Positions 43,601 to 55,700 of a stretch of 64,000 nucleotides of DNA are shown piece by piece. Source of the DNA: Candidula unifasciata (taxonomy: Eukaryota; Mollusca; Gastropoda; Stylommatophora; Geomitridae); contig CAJHNH020006168.1 in NCBI GenBank assembly GCA_905116865.2, positions 257,501 to 321,500 on the forward strand, given 5' to 3'. The notes beneath the pieces were generated by a model. The model was not told the DNA's origin. It saw only the letters and a program-made list of their open reading frames with translations, and did not search any database. Numbering within the stretch: the first letter of the stretch is position 1; each line of letters opens with the position of its first letter. A program made the position numbers and the translations under genes.

Positions 43601-46600
43601 CTTTCATTTCCTTACCTCAAACAATGGTTAGTGTTTAGCTTTCAAGGTTTGGTTAATTTATAATGAATATAAGGGATTAACTAACCGTTCCCCCCATCTA
43701 ACCCATAAAATTAAAATAGAAATGTATTGTCTCACCTGGTTGCGAGAAGACATATTTGTAAGGAACAATATTCTCTGCAGCTTTCTTTGCGTCTTTGGAA
43801 ATGTCTGAATTTCTCTCAGAGACAAACAACTCGTCAAACAGGGAAAAGTCATCCAGTTTGAAGTTCAGCTCAGGTAGAAAAGGAAGTTGAAAGAAGAACA
43901 TATACCTGCAAAAAAAAAAAAAAAAAAGTTTAACTACATTTAAACATAACAATACTAAATGTTCATCCTGTTGAGAAGCATGTAACTGTTTTAACCAATC
44001 CTTAATTGATCTTCTACATTTTTCATAAGACTTATTACTTTGTTTTGTTCCATAATAAAGTCCATCATGTCCATATTACATATTTCTGGTTGACCGTGTC
44101 CATCTATAAGCTTCGTTCTCTTGTCCGTTGACTATGCAGTCACAGTTTGTATTGCATTTACATTCGCTGATAAAGACTTTGGTCGAAATGTTTGGTTGTA
44201 TTTGGGCAAATCATTTTCATTTCCTCTGTTGAGCTTCTCAGTCACACCTTGTTTTATATTTAATATTTCTTAAAGTGCAATCTACATTTTCTGATCATGT
44301 CATGAAATAGAGGGACGCTTGAGTAAGCTGTAATAACAAATTTGAAGTGAAAGGGAAAACAAAAACATTTGGGGAAACCATGGGTAAGTAGGTATTTGTA
44401 CCCCACCAGGACATCACACAAGCGATAAACACCCGGTGACACAAAGTGTTACCATGTGAATGAGGATCACCCGTGAAGAGGTCACAGAAACCCCTTTCAG
44501 CCGTTAAGGCCATATTTATGGCTAGGTCATATTTATGGCCCGGCTATATTCAGGGCCCCCGGCAAAAGCCAGGGTGGAGCTTAAAAAAAAATAAAAAGAC
44601 TAAAAACCATAAGATGTTAGAAAGTTTGGCAACATAGCGTGAAAGAAAATCGGTGTCAGCATGATTGACAGTACGTAAGACAGACGCTGCAGACACATAT
44701 AATGATCATTTCCACATAACATGGATTATAGTTAGAAGAATAAGACACACAAATAACAAACTTGGACGGGGGGGGGGGGGGGGGAGACATAGGTACACCC
44801 AATGAGCATTGTCAAAGGCTAAACAAGACGTTGACCAACAGACATGTAGTAAGTAGGTAAGACGCAGATCGCTGGAACCTAGGAACCTGGGCATTTTGAC
44901 GGTTGTACTTTTGTTATCAGTCTCTCCTTCCCTCTAAACCTGGAATGCATCACGGCATTTTCTTCAGGCACCAACACCAAATAAACGACTGTCGGTTTGC
45001 TAGACCAGTCACAGTGTTTTCAAAAAAGGTCACACTGGAACTAGACTATCACATTCAGACTAGTTTAACACAACTTCCACTCTAGGATATCCGAAACTGA
45101 ACCCATTTAAATGCTGGCCAAAAAATGAACATCCCCTTGCCTCGCCGTATTGATTTAAAAATTTTTTTAAGTTGTCGAGTCCTAGTCCTTTTAAGAAAAA
45201 AAAAAATTGCAAAGGTCTACCACTTTCAAACTGCTGCTAGCTAGCCCAGGCTGCTAACAGTCTCCGCCTATACTTGTGGTCTGGGTTTTTTGCGTCACTT
45301 TCGTGACTAAATTCTAGTATTGTACCATTTCTGGGCTGAATGCTTCCTTCCGAGTCAGACCGCTCGTCCTCCGCCCTGTTGTAAGCTGTGCGTTTCTTTC
45401 CTTTTCTTATCTTGTGTTTCCTCTTGGTGTCATCTCTTTCTGATTTGGCCAGGCGTATCTGGTAGGAGAGCGAGTTTTTCCACACAACGTCCTTTGGACC
45501 ACCATTTACAGTTTTAAAATTTTGAATATTTTGCTTAAATTGCAAACAATCTTGTATGGAAATTCTCTATACAAATTGTACTGAGTGATTGGTGTCTGTA
45601 TGTGTGTGATTATGTATGACTGTGAGTGCGTGCTTTTTGTGGTTTTGTGTGTACGACTGTGTGTGTGATTGTGTGTATGTGTGATTGTATGTGCGATTCA
45701 ATCTTATTGTGTGTGTGTGTGTGTGTGTGCCCTCGTCCTCGTGTCTGCGTGTGCGTGGGTGCGCATTACCAGGATTTCTTTTGCTGATACTTGTTGGTTG
45801 GAAGCACTTTGGAGAACACAGGCGACGGTGGGACATTCATGACGATCAACTTGTCCACCAGGGTAGGGTTAAACCGAGCAAAAGCCCACGCCACTGCACC
45901 GCCCCAGTCGTGAGCCACCAGCACACAGCTCTTGTAGCCTGCAAAACATAAATACAGAAATCCTGTTTCATGTTGGTCCAATCAGCCACCGTCGCACTCA
46001 TAATCATTGATAGTTGCTACTTTGGATGAAAAGTGGTCTTCATGATAGACGAACAACACACAACATGCATACATGCATGCGGCAGTATAAAATCACACCT
46101 GCATCTACTGTGTCACAAAGATGTGTGAAAACGCAACTTGAATGATACAGGTATTGACGTGAATTCATGGGAATAAGATGCAATGCTGTGTGTTGCACAG
46201 AGGGAAACATTCAAAAATGAAATAAGGATAATGGAGAACAGTATTGTAGGTAGGATAAGAGCTAAGCGTCGGGAAAAAAGAATTTATTTTAACTCTTCCA
46301 ATTCCAAACAATTGTTACTTTAGCCGCTTCTTTTTAGGTATGTACGGGGGTCTCCGTGGTGAAGTGGTCAAGCCGTTTGCCTCGCGAACCGAAGGTCGAT
46401 GGTTCGTTTCACGGCGGTGTCGTCCAGTTCACGGGTACAATTTTTACGGAGATTCCCGGGGATCGTCGATGGAGCCTCAGAGGTCGTGCTCTGTGCTACA
46501 CTCTTCGTAGACAGCTAGCTGTTTTGCAGAAAGAGACTAGGCCATATGTGATAAAACCTCGTGCAATGAAGTCGATACTTGCGGGTGTATGTATACGTGC

Positions 46601-46680
46601 CAGTGTACATGTTTATGCACGCACATTAGTGTCTGATTGTGAACTATATGTTTAGAATTGTGTGTGTGTTTTGTATTTCA

Positions 46681-46745
<65 letters not shown>

Positions 46746-49700
46746 ATATATCCACACACAAACACACACACACACATAAGCGATGCTGACTCATTAAAGT
46801 ATTTATGAATTTTTAATTTGCGGATGTCTTATCATTTGATCTGGTCCCGGGTCGACCCAGCCTAAAAATTGTACCGTAAAATTTCCTGAGAGGTGTAGGT
46901 GGCCATTATGATGGCGAGCACACTACCCATTCACTGATGATTCATAGATGAAAATAAGGATGAAGCTACACAAAAATAACGAGCCAATAACGCACCACTG
47001 GCGTATAAAGTGGTGTCCTTCACTTTACTTACTATCACAGGTGATAATGCATCAGTTTTATGAACATTTTGTTATAATGAATTGCCTCCCCTCGCAAATA
47101 TGTTGAATCCATGTCTTATACTAACGGCATTTCAATAAATTAGTTAGTTTTTCCTCTTGAGCCTAGGGCGGCGCATAGGGCATAGCTCTCCATGTCCGGC
47201 GGCCATTCGTTTTATGTTTTAGATGTTTATTAAACCCATTTCAAAGAGATAAATCACCCACACTGTACTACAGGTTACTCCGTTAATATTTTTTTTAATG
47301 CCCTAATTCAACCTAATTCCAGGCGAAAGTCCTCCCCATGTGGGATGAAATTATTTGTTTGAAGCCCCACCATGGCTTCTGCCAGGGGCCTTGAATATAG
47401 CCGGGACATAGATATGGCCAAAACGGGGTTTCTGGGACCTCTCCATGGGTGATCCTCATCGTGATGGTGGCACTTTGTTTCACCGGGTATTTATCGCTTG
47501 TGTGATGTCCTGGTGGGTTACAACTTACCTAACTACCTTTTTCAACTGAGCTATAAGGTAAACGGCTGATCCGGGTTTCCTGGATTTGTATTCGCAGCTG
47601 TTTGATCCATCCTTGAGATGTTACTCTTAAGACTTCAGTCATAGAAGGGGAGACAGCTTAAACCCAAAAAAATTGCATTTTGTCCCAACAATGAAGATTG
47701 GCTACAGTTTAGTCACTGCAATTTGTGTGAATATCACACGACAAGGCCGTAATCTTATCTACGGTAAACATCACCTTTACTCCTAAGGACTTGGACAGGC
47801 GCCTACTGTATGCTGCTTTGAAATGGGAACCAAGTTCATTAAACAAAAATTCGACTCGCAGTGGATTCGAATCCTGATCTTTAGCCAGGAGGGCAAGCAT
47901 ATAGCCACATAGCTGCTTCGGCTCTCGAGCGTTGATATAATCAAATAAAAATAGTTTTAATGTGGTAATGCCTGGTGTTGTATTTATTTGAGATCTTAAA
48001 GTTAGCAAAAGTGATGAAAACAGTCATTGCAAATTATTGTGTAGCCCCACCTTGGCTTCTGCCAGGTACTCTGAATGTAATGTAGCCTCACAAAAAACAT
48101 AACCACCAACACAATTACAAAAACCATTATCGGCATCATCATGCTACTCAGTGATTCTTTGAGCATGATCCGGCGGGTGGAGGCAGACTGGTTACGCAGA
48201 ATAGTTTGAGTCATTGCAAAACTCTACTGTGTGTGCAGTTACCTTTATATTCGTCCCAGGGCATGCAGGCGTTGTTGGTATGAGAGATCAGATAGAATAG
48301 CAGGTGCTGCATTAATTAAAGACGGCCGGCCCATGGATCACGCAGACATTGTCAGTGCCCTTAGAGAGATAGAACGTTCTGAGGACTTTGAAAGCAACGT
48401 GTGCACATCACTGCTAAGAATACGCGAATTGGAAGTAAAGATCGGCACAGCCAAGCTCGAGAAGCACGCCGGACGCACATGAAGTCTTGTTAACCAACAC
48501 ATTACTTGCACTATTAACCGTGCGACGCTGATGAATATGTTGAGAGGGGAATCTGTGCGCCTATGGGTGTGTCCGGAGTGCTGTGAAGCTAATCTAACTC
48601 ATAACACATGCTACCCAGTTCTTCATTTTTTAAAATTATAATGTAATTGCTTTGAGCATGTTTGCAGCACAGCTCCGATTTATGTTTAGCGGAATTGCTT
48701 TCCTAGCTCCTTGGTCAATCCGAAGTCGAATGAACAAATTGTCTGCTTGCATCAACTCATTCTTCATTCTTTTCACAATTTATAAGAAACAAGAAAAAAC
48801 AAACAAAGTCAAGGACCCTCTCCACGCCTTTAGGCGTATAGGGCATATAGGGCTAGACCTATATTTTTATAGACCATCGGCACAAGATGGGAGATCAGCA
48901 TCACGCCGGCCGCCTTTACTGCCCGGGACTGCACCCGGTACCCACTCAAGGCTGGGTCGACCTTGGAGCCAAGGTCATTTTTTAAGAAAAGTCCGGCTCT
49001 GCCAGGGAGCGAACCCACGACCTTCCGATCCGCGGCGCGCGTCTAGCCGCTCTGCCATGGCGACTCCCATAAGAAACAAGAGCAATAACAATTAAAACTT
49101 GCCAAAATGCACATGTGGCGTCCATGGCCTAGCCGTTGCGAGTCCAACTCGTAATTCCAACGTAACGTGATCGAAACCCACTGCTGGCTGCGTGGATTTT
49201 TATCATGTCATGGGGTACCAGGATGGATGTCCTGGGGAAGTAAACATGGCCGACGTAATGCTGACCACATTACCCACCTATTGCCGATGGTCTGTAAAAA
49301 ATATGGGTGCTCTTCCCTCACACCCGATATGCCTAAAAGGCGTGGTAATAGATCTTCACTTTTACTTTTTAAAACGCACATACCCAATGCAGGAATAATC
49401 TGCTGAAGGTCAGACACCAGTTTGGTAACGGTGTAGTTCTCAATTCCCGAAGGTTTGCTGGACTCTCCGTAACCTCTCATATCAATGGCTACAACCCTGT
49501 CAAGTAAAAAATATACCTAAAACATTAATACGCAAACATCGAATGGTGCTCGTAATCATTGATTACTACTGTTATCATTTTTATTATGCGTTGAATAGGG
49601 GGGGGGGGGAAGCAGGGGGAGGGGGAACAGCCCAGAGATTTTGACGCCTTTGAACGGATGGCACAACAGATAATATGAAAATTAAACGCTTTAGGCTCTC

Positions 49701-52700
49701 TAAAGGCAGCATTTTACACATGAAAAAATGTTCTATGCAATCTTCCTTTGTCAACTGAGACGAGAAACATAATTCTTCGACTTCTTATTCCTATTCATTC
49801 CTTTGTGGGATGCAGTTTTTCGTTATTTTGAAGCCCCACCACGGCTCTTGACAGGGGCCGCAATATAGCCCGGCCATAAATATGTCCCAATGGCTGAACG
49901 CGGTTTCCGTGGACCTCTCCACGGGTGATCCTCATCCACATGGTGGCACTTTGGGTCATCGGGTTTTTATCGTTTGTGTGATGTCCTGGTGGGGGTAAAA
50001 TGTACTACTACTTCATAATTCTTAAAAGCTATATAAATTTTCTATTCTGATGTAAGAAAGTGAATCACGGACAGTTGGTCGATTATGGAAAATTATTTAG
50101 AAGCTGTGGATTTATGATTTTATAGATGAATGATGAGAATACTCTGGAAAGATATTAAAAAAAGTAGTAATGAAGATGTCCTGAAAGATACTGTGACTCA
50201 TGGAGAGAACTGATTGCCCACATCAGAAGCAGGCAGTCTGCATTCTTTGGTCATGACATGAAAAGGAGAAAACTGGAGTACATCACGACAGGAAGAATTG
50301 AAGTGGAAGAGAGGCATGGGGAGATTGAGAGAGAAACGGCTGGACAGTTTGACACTATGGCGTGGTAGATGATCTGTGTCAGATTTAACTGAAAGTAAAC
50401 GAGACAGAAGATTGTGGATAGACATGACTACCAGCACCACACGGCATGGACTATAAGGAGGCTCTCCCAACTACCAAAATCAAAAGCAAGGCTTCTTTTC
50501 AAATAGTCAGTCAAGGTGATATTACCCACTTACAACATCCACATGAAGGGGCCTGCGTGGTCTCGAGGCATGATGTCCGCCTCGAGTGCTAGAGTTGCCG
50601 GGTTCAATCTCTGGTAAGGGCTGGGAATTTGTACGTGGACTTGGACTTTTAGTAATTCCCCCTGGTCTCTGGGTAGTGAGTTTGGACGCTCGTGTGCATT
50701 GTTGCACACGTAAAAAAAATCCCTTGACATTTGGGGATCGAAAAGAGTAGCCTAACGGCAAAATTTGAAGTTAAAAATATAACACGTATTTCAGGATCCT
50801 CGCCGGTGCTACAGAGCCTGTGTACTGTGGACTCAGACTTGAGTTAGAAGAAAAACGGAACACTTATGGGTTTACTACCTGTGTGCCATGATGATGATCC
50901 ATTGTTCAAAAACCTCAAAATCCACATGAATCTACAGTTATAGAATGTGGTCATAATATCTACCCGGCTATTTCGTAAAGCAAGAAATGCTAAATGTAAC
51001 ACAAAATGTGACTAGAAAGCTCAATGGAGATAATGGAAAAGAGGGACACAAACACAACCGAACATTTCGACCAAAGTCTTTATCAACGGAGTACTAAATA
51101 TAACACAAACTGTGACTGGAAAACTCAACGGACAAGACAAGATAGCCCAGCTAGTCTAAGAAATTACCGTTAATCAAGTATTCTACAGACACACACAAAA
51201 AATGATCCCCCCCCCCCCTCCCACATGTTCTAGCACCTAAGTGAATCATTGACCGTCAATAGATATAGTGAAACAGTGTGTGGCACCTTAAAAAGAAAAA
51301 TATTGTGAAAACCATGGAGAGATACAAACAAAAATAAAGATGTCTTTAAATAAAAAAGGAAATTAACGGAACAGATTATCGAACCAGGAGATAATGTAAT
51401 ACAATTTCACAATACCGCCATAACCTGGGTTCGAAATCAGCTTCAGGCGATTTTAAAGCTTATTGCGTTCACTTTGACATCAGTGTTTACGCTATAATGC
51501 GCTAAGAAAGCAGTATGGTCAAATGTCTGAACGCGGTTGGCTGCTTCCCCGCCGCACAGAATTCCCCGCCGGATTGGTGTTGTTATACTTTCGGCCAGAG
51601 ACAAGACGACTTGGTGGTTTCGAAGGAGGTACTGTGAGATAAGAAGCCGCCACGGCTGCGTAATTAGAACAGTCCGCATGCCTGGACGACCGAGCGACAA
51701 GCTTACTTTGGTTTACCGGACACATCTTGGACTTTTATTAGCAGTTGGCAGAGAGACACTGGCAGACAATTCGTACACGATGGACTTTTCAAAGGGATAA
51801 GAAACTCTTTTCCACTAGATACCCGGACCAGCTCACCGAGGCCCGTCCCCTACGTTGTTGCGTTGCGTCCACAACCAGCTGGATGCCCTTTCGGCCACCT
51901 CACCAAGTTTTTTGAGTGTTCGTTTCCGTTCATTACCGCGCAATCCTAATTCTTTAACCACATTGTAGAGCGAAGTGGAAACGAGGCCTCTCGCTCCCAC
52001 TTCGACGGCAAATACCCGCACTGTGTAAGCCTCGTTTCTCCTCAAACCGGCTGCTAAATCACTGTATTTCTCGAGCTTATACAAATGATTCTCCTCCATC
52101 CGCGACTCAAACGGGACCGTCAACTCAATCAGGATGAGTTGCCGTTTTTGCGCAGAATGGAGAACGATGTCCGGTCGCAGGCCGGTTTTACGGATCAACT
52201 CGGGATACCGTTCATGTCCTGGCAGATCAACCGCCAGTAACCAGTCCCTCGCAGAGTCTAGTACAGATGGAGCGAATGCGTTTTTGTTGACCTTACCGAT
52301 TGGAACCTGCCCAGCCTTGAGGAAACGAATGGGGGCGATACTAGAACTGGCTCTGGCGTTAGCCCTCATTCTAGCCTGGTCGACAACGGCTGCTAACTCC
52401 TTTAGCACCTTGTTGTGGCGCCAGGTATAGCGGCCTTGACCTAGAGCTTTCCTGCACGCGGACAGGACGTGCTCAAGAGTTTGCTTTGATTTGCACAACG
52501 GGCAAGTCGGATCGTTGGTCGCAGACCATTTAACCATGTTAACACCGGACGGTAATACATCGTACGCCGAACGAACGATAAAGCTCAGTCGCAGCGGGGT
52601 CATCCGCCAGATCTCACCCCATGTGAGTATTCTCGGCAATGCGCTCTCCAGGCTGACCCAATGGCCCTGCTGCGACTGTTGGGCTGCTTTCTGGACCCGA

Positions 52701-55700
52701 ACCTCGTTTTCGTTGTCCCTCACCGTTTGTATCACCATGTCTCGGCGCTCTTTGGCTGAGGCCTTTGACCACCAATTGACCTTCCCGTGCCCTAGGCCTC
52801 GACGGTCGGTTTGTGTGTAACCCATTACCTCCTTCAATTTTAGTGCGTTCTGAGCAGATTCAATTGCATCGAGGACTCTCCACTTCTGACCAGTCTTTAG
52901 AGCGGGCTGGACAGCGATGACATTTGGGTCTGAGGACTCGCGCAAAAGCATGGCGAGCCTAACTTTGCCGACTTTAAACTCTTCGGTTATCGACTTGAAC
53001 GGAAGTACCAGCTTAGCCTGTTTGCAATACAGAGCCACGTCGGTCAGACAAGGCGGTGCTCCAATCCACTTTCTTAAGGCTGTATTGATTTTCTTTTCCA
53101 TGGCTTCAACTGCAGTCATCGTCACCTCGTAGACTAGCAGTGGCCATAGAAGCTTCGGAATCAACATGAATTGGAGACACCATACCTTGAATTTTCCGAT
53201 CAGCCTGCATCGCTCGATCGCGAGCAGGCCTGTAGCCAGTGACTCATGTATTCGCCGGACTTCCGCTCTGTCAGATAACTTCGAATCGTAGACGCGACCG
53301 AGACTCTTCACCGGTTCCTCCAGAACCGTAGGGATCTTGTTCCTTGCCACCGTAAAACTGGTCGCCGAAACCTTGCCCTTATGGATTGACAGACTCCTCG
53401 ACTTCTGCGGTTTGAACTGCATACCGCTCCATTGGACCACCGCGTCCAATCTATTCAGGATCGTGCGGGCAGACTCCTCGCTGCCCGTTATAATAGTCGT
53501 GTCATCCATAAATGCGCGCAGTGGCGGCAACCAGTGATCCCCTATTTGAAGGCCCAGTCCGTAGCCGGCCGCCCCGTCTAACATGATCTGCATTGCCATG
53601 ACAAACAGTATGGGTGAGATCGTACACCCCATAGCTATCCCAATCTGCAACTCAGTCCACCTCGTGGTAAACGTCGAGGTAGAGAAGCGCAAAGCGAACT
53701 TAGAGAAATATTGCTCGACCATTTGACTGATCTGTGTCGGTACGTGAAACATGCGAAGGGCTCGCCACAGTAGCCTATGGGGGACTGCCCCGTAGGCGTT
53801 GGCTAAGTCCAACCATATAACGTGCAAATTGGTTCTCTCATGCTTGGCTCTCTGGATAGCCTCCCAAATCATGGTCGCGTGTTCAAGGCACCCAGGAACG
53901 CCTGGAATACCACCCTTCTGAACACTCGTATCTATGTACTTGTTAGTCATCAGATACTGTGTGAGCCGGCGAGCCATGACTGAGAAGAATATCTTACCCT
54001 CAACATTCAACAGCGAGATGGGCCTGAATTGGGAAAGACTCTTCGAGTCCTGCTCTTTGGGAATGTAGACCCCATTTGCCTTTGACCACTCTGGACATAT
54101 GTGATTGCGGATCCACGCTTGTCTCAACAAGACGTGAAGCATTTTTAGGATTTTCGGGCAACGCTTGTAAAGAACGTACGGAACACCGTTCGGACCTGGG
54201 GCAGACTTGCCGCTGGCTTTTTTCACAACGTCCTCAACCTCAGACCAAAGGGGAGGTACCATTTTAAATGGTACCTTCGGCACCGAAGGCTGTTTGAGTC
54301 CGCTAAGGATCTCTGGATTGTCATCAAGAGGCTCTCTCCTCTTCTTATCAGAGTACATCTTGCTTAGATGTAGCTCAAGTTCTTTCTGACTGACAACCAG
54401 AGTCCCAGACTTCGGTTGCTCGAATAGACCTCGGGCAAACTGATACGGGTCCCTAAAGAATTTCTCTCGCTCCCTTTTGGTTCTCCGTCTGTTGTTACAG
54501 AAACGCTCGGCGCGACAGAGGGCACTGTGTTTGTTCTTTAAATGCACCCACACTTCGTACAGCCCCTCCCGTTCGCTGCCCGTAGCGGCTTTGAACCGTT
54601 TTCTGAGGGCATTCTTGTCTGCCCGACACTTCAGAATGTCCCTCTGCCTCCTGCTAGTATTCTGCTTGGCACCCGGCTGTGCCTTTACTACTGTCCCGAA
54701 CTCGCGGGAGCAGTGTTCATATATTACATCACCAAATTTAGTAAGCTTGTCGCCTAGCGACTTCTTGTTTAGAGTTTGTTTAAGTACCTCACATAATGTA
54801 GCCTCCAACTTACACCACACCACCTTCTCGCTCGCAGGTGGAAACCTGATTCTGGAACGCACTTCTTCAGAAATCATCAAAGGTGCTCCTCCGCAGTCGA
54901 CGTCATGGGCCTCTCCGGGCGAGTGGGGTTCACCCTGCCCGTCGTTCCCTAACGACTCAGAAACTACCACAGGAGTAGTAGTTTTGCGACGGCGTTTACT
55001 GCGTGGAGCACCCTCGCATTTCATTCTTCCGGCATGCGTTCTCAGACCATGCAACCCCGTGAAGCTTTTCCCACATGTACAGAGCCAGCCCGGACGTTGG
55101 GCGAGTGTCTCAGTCCGGGGGCTAGCAAAGTCGTCAACGAGGGTATCAATCAGATTGGGCCCTTCATTCTCTCCCCCCTTTCGGAGGGCCCTGGGGGCAT
55201 ATTTCATTGTGGTTTAACGCAATCGGAGGTATTATACTGTGTTAGGGGTGATCAACCCGGTCCACAGTCGACATCTGTCTCCAGATGTCAGTTTATCCCC
55301 CCGGCGATACCGGGGGGCCAGTCTTTCCATAGGTGTCAAAAGGTCTTTCCCGATAGTCACCAGTCTTTCCTGGTAGTCTTGTGGGCTAGCCACGTACAAT
55401 AAGAATAAACTCACAGGGAGCAAGTACAGCGGGGATCTACAGTCATCAGTAGAAATTATCCTCTTTCGACACACGTTTCGGCCCACGATTCCTAAACGTA
55501 TTCGGAGGTGGGCCCACCTGAGTTCATGAAGCTCAGGGCTGCTTCCCCGCCGCACAGAATTACCGGATGGTGTTATACTTTCGGCCAGAGACAAGACGAC
55601 TTGGTGGTTTCGAAGGAGGTACTGTGAGATAAGAAGCCGCCACGGCAGCGTAATTAGAACAGTCCGCATGCCTGGACGACCGAGCGACAAGCTTACTTTG

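Larger units (their letters stand above)
51539..55536 (-). mobile_element. Full-length RLE-type non-LTR retroelement (R2/NeSL/Hero-like), copy 1
   Basis: A 4.0-kb unit consisting of a structured 5' leader of about 330 nt (55536-55208), one ORF and a 3' UTR of about 294 nt. Its 3' terminus is the same as that of the neighbouring copy 2 (reading GGCTGCTTCC on + at 51539 and 55537). Its 5' end abuts the 3' end of copy 2, so the two form a head-to-tail pair. It lies in sense orientation in intron 2 of the epoxide hydrolase. The ORF is intact and the sequence looks young. Confidence 0.88.

Noticed and set aside
47709..48008. 99-codon - strand frame
   Set aside because: Covered by an old tRNA-headed SINE; no protein similarity.
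54477..55217. 246-codon + strand frame and other + strand frames over 52134-57122
   Set aside because: Antisense shadows of the retroelement ORF; they repeat identically in both copies because the DNA is duplicated.
55208..55690. 152-codon - strand frame upstream of the retroelement ORF
   Set aside because: It spans the junction between copy 2's 3' UTR and copy 1's leader, so it cannot be a natural protein of one element.
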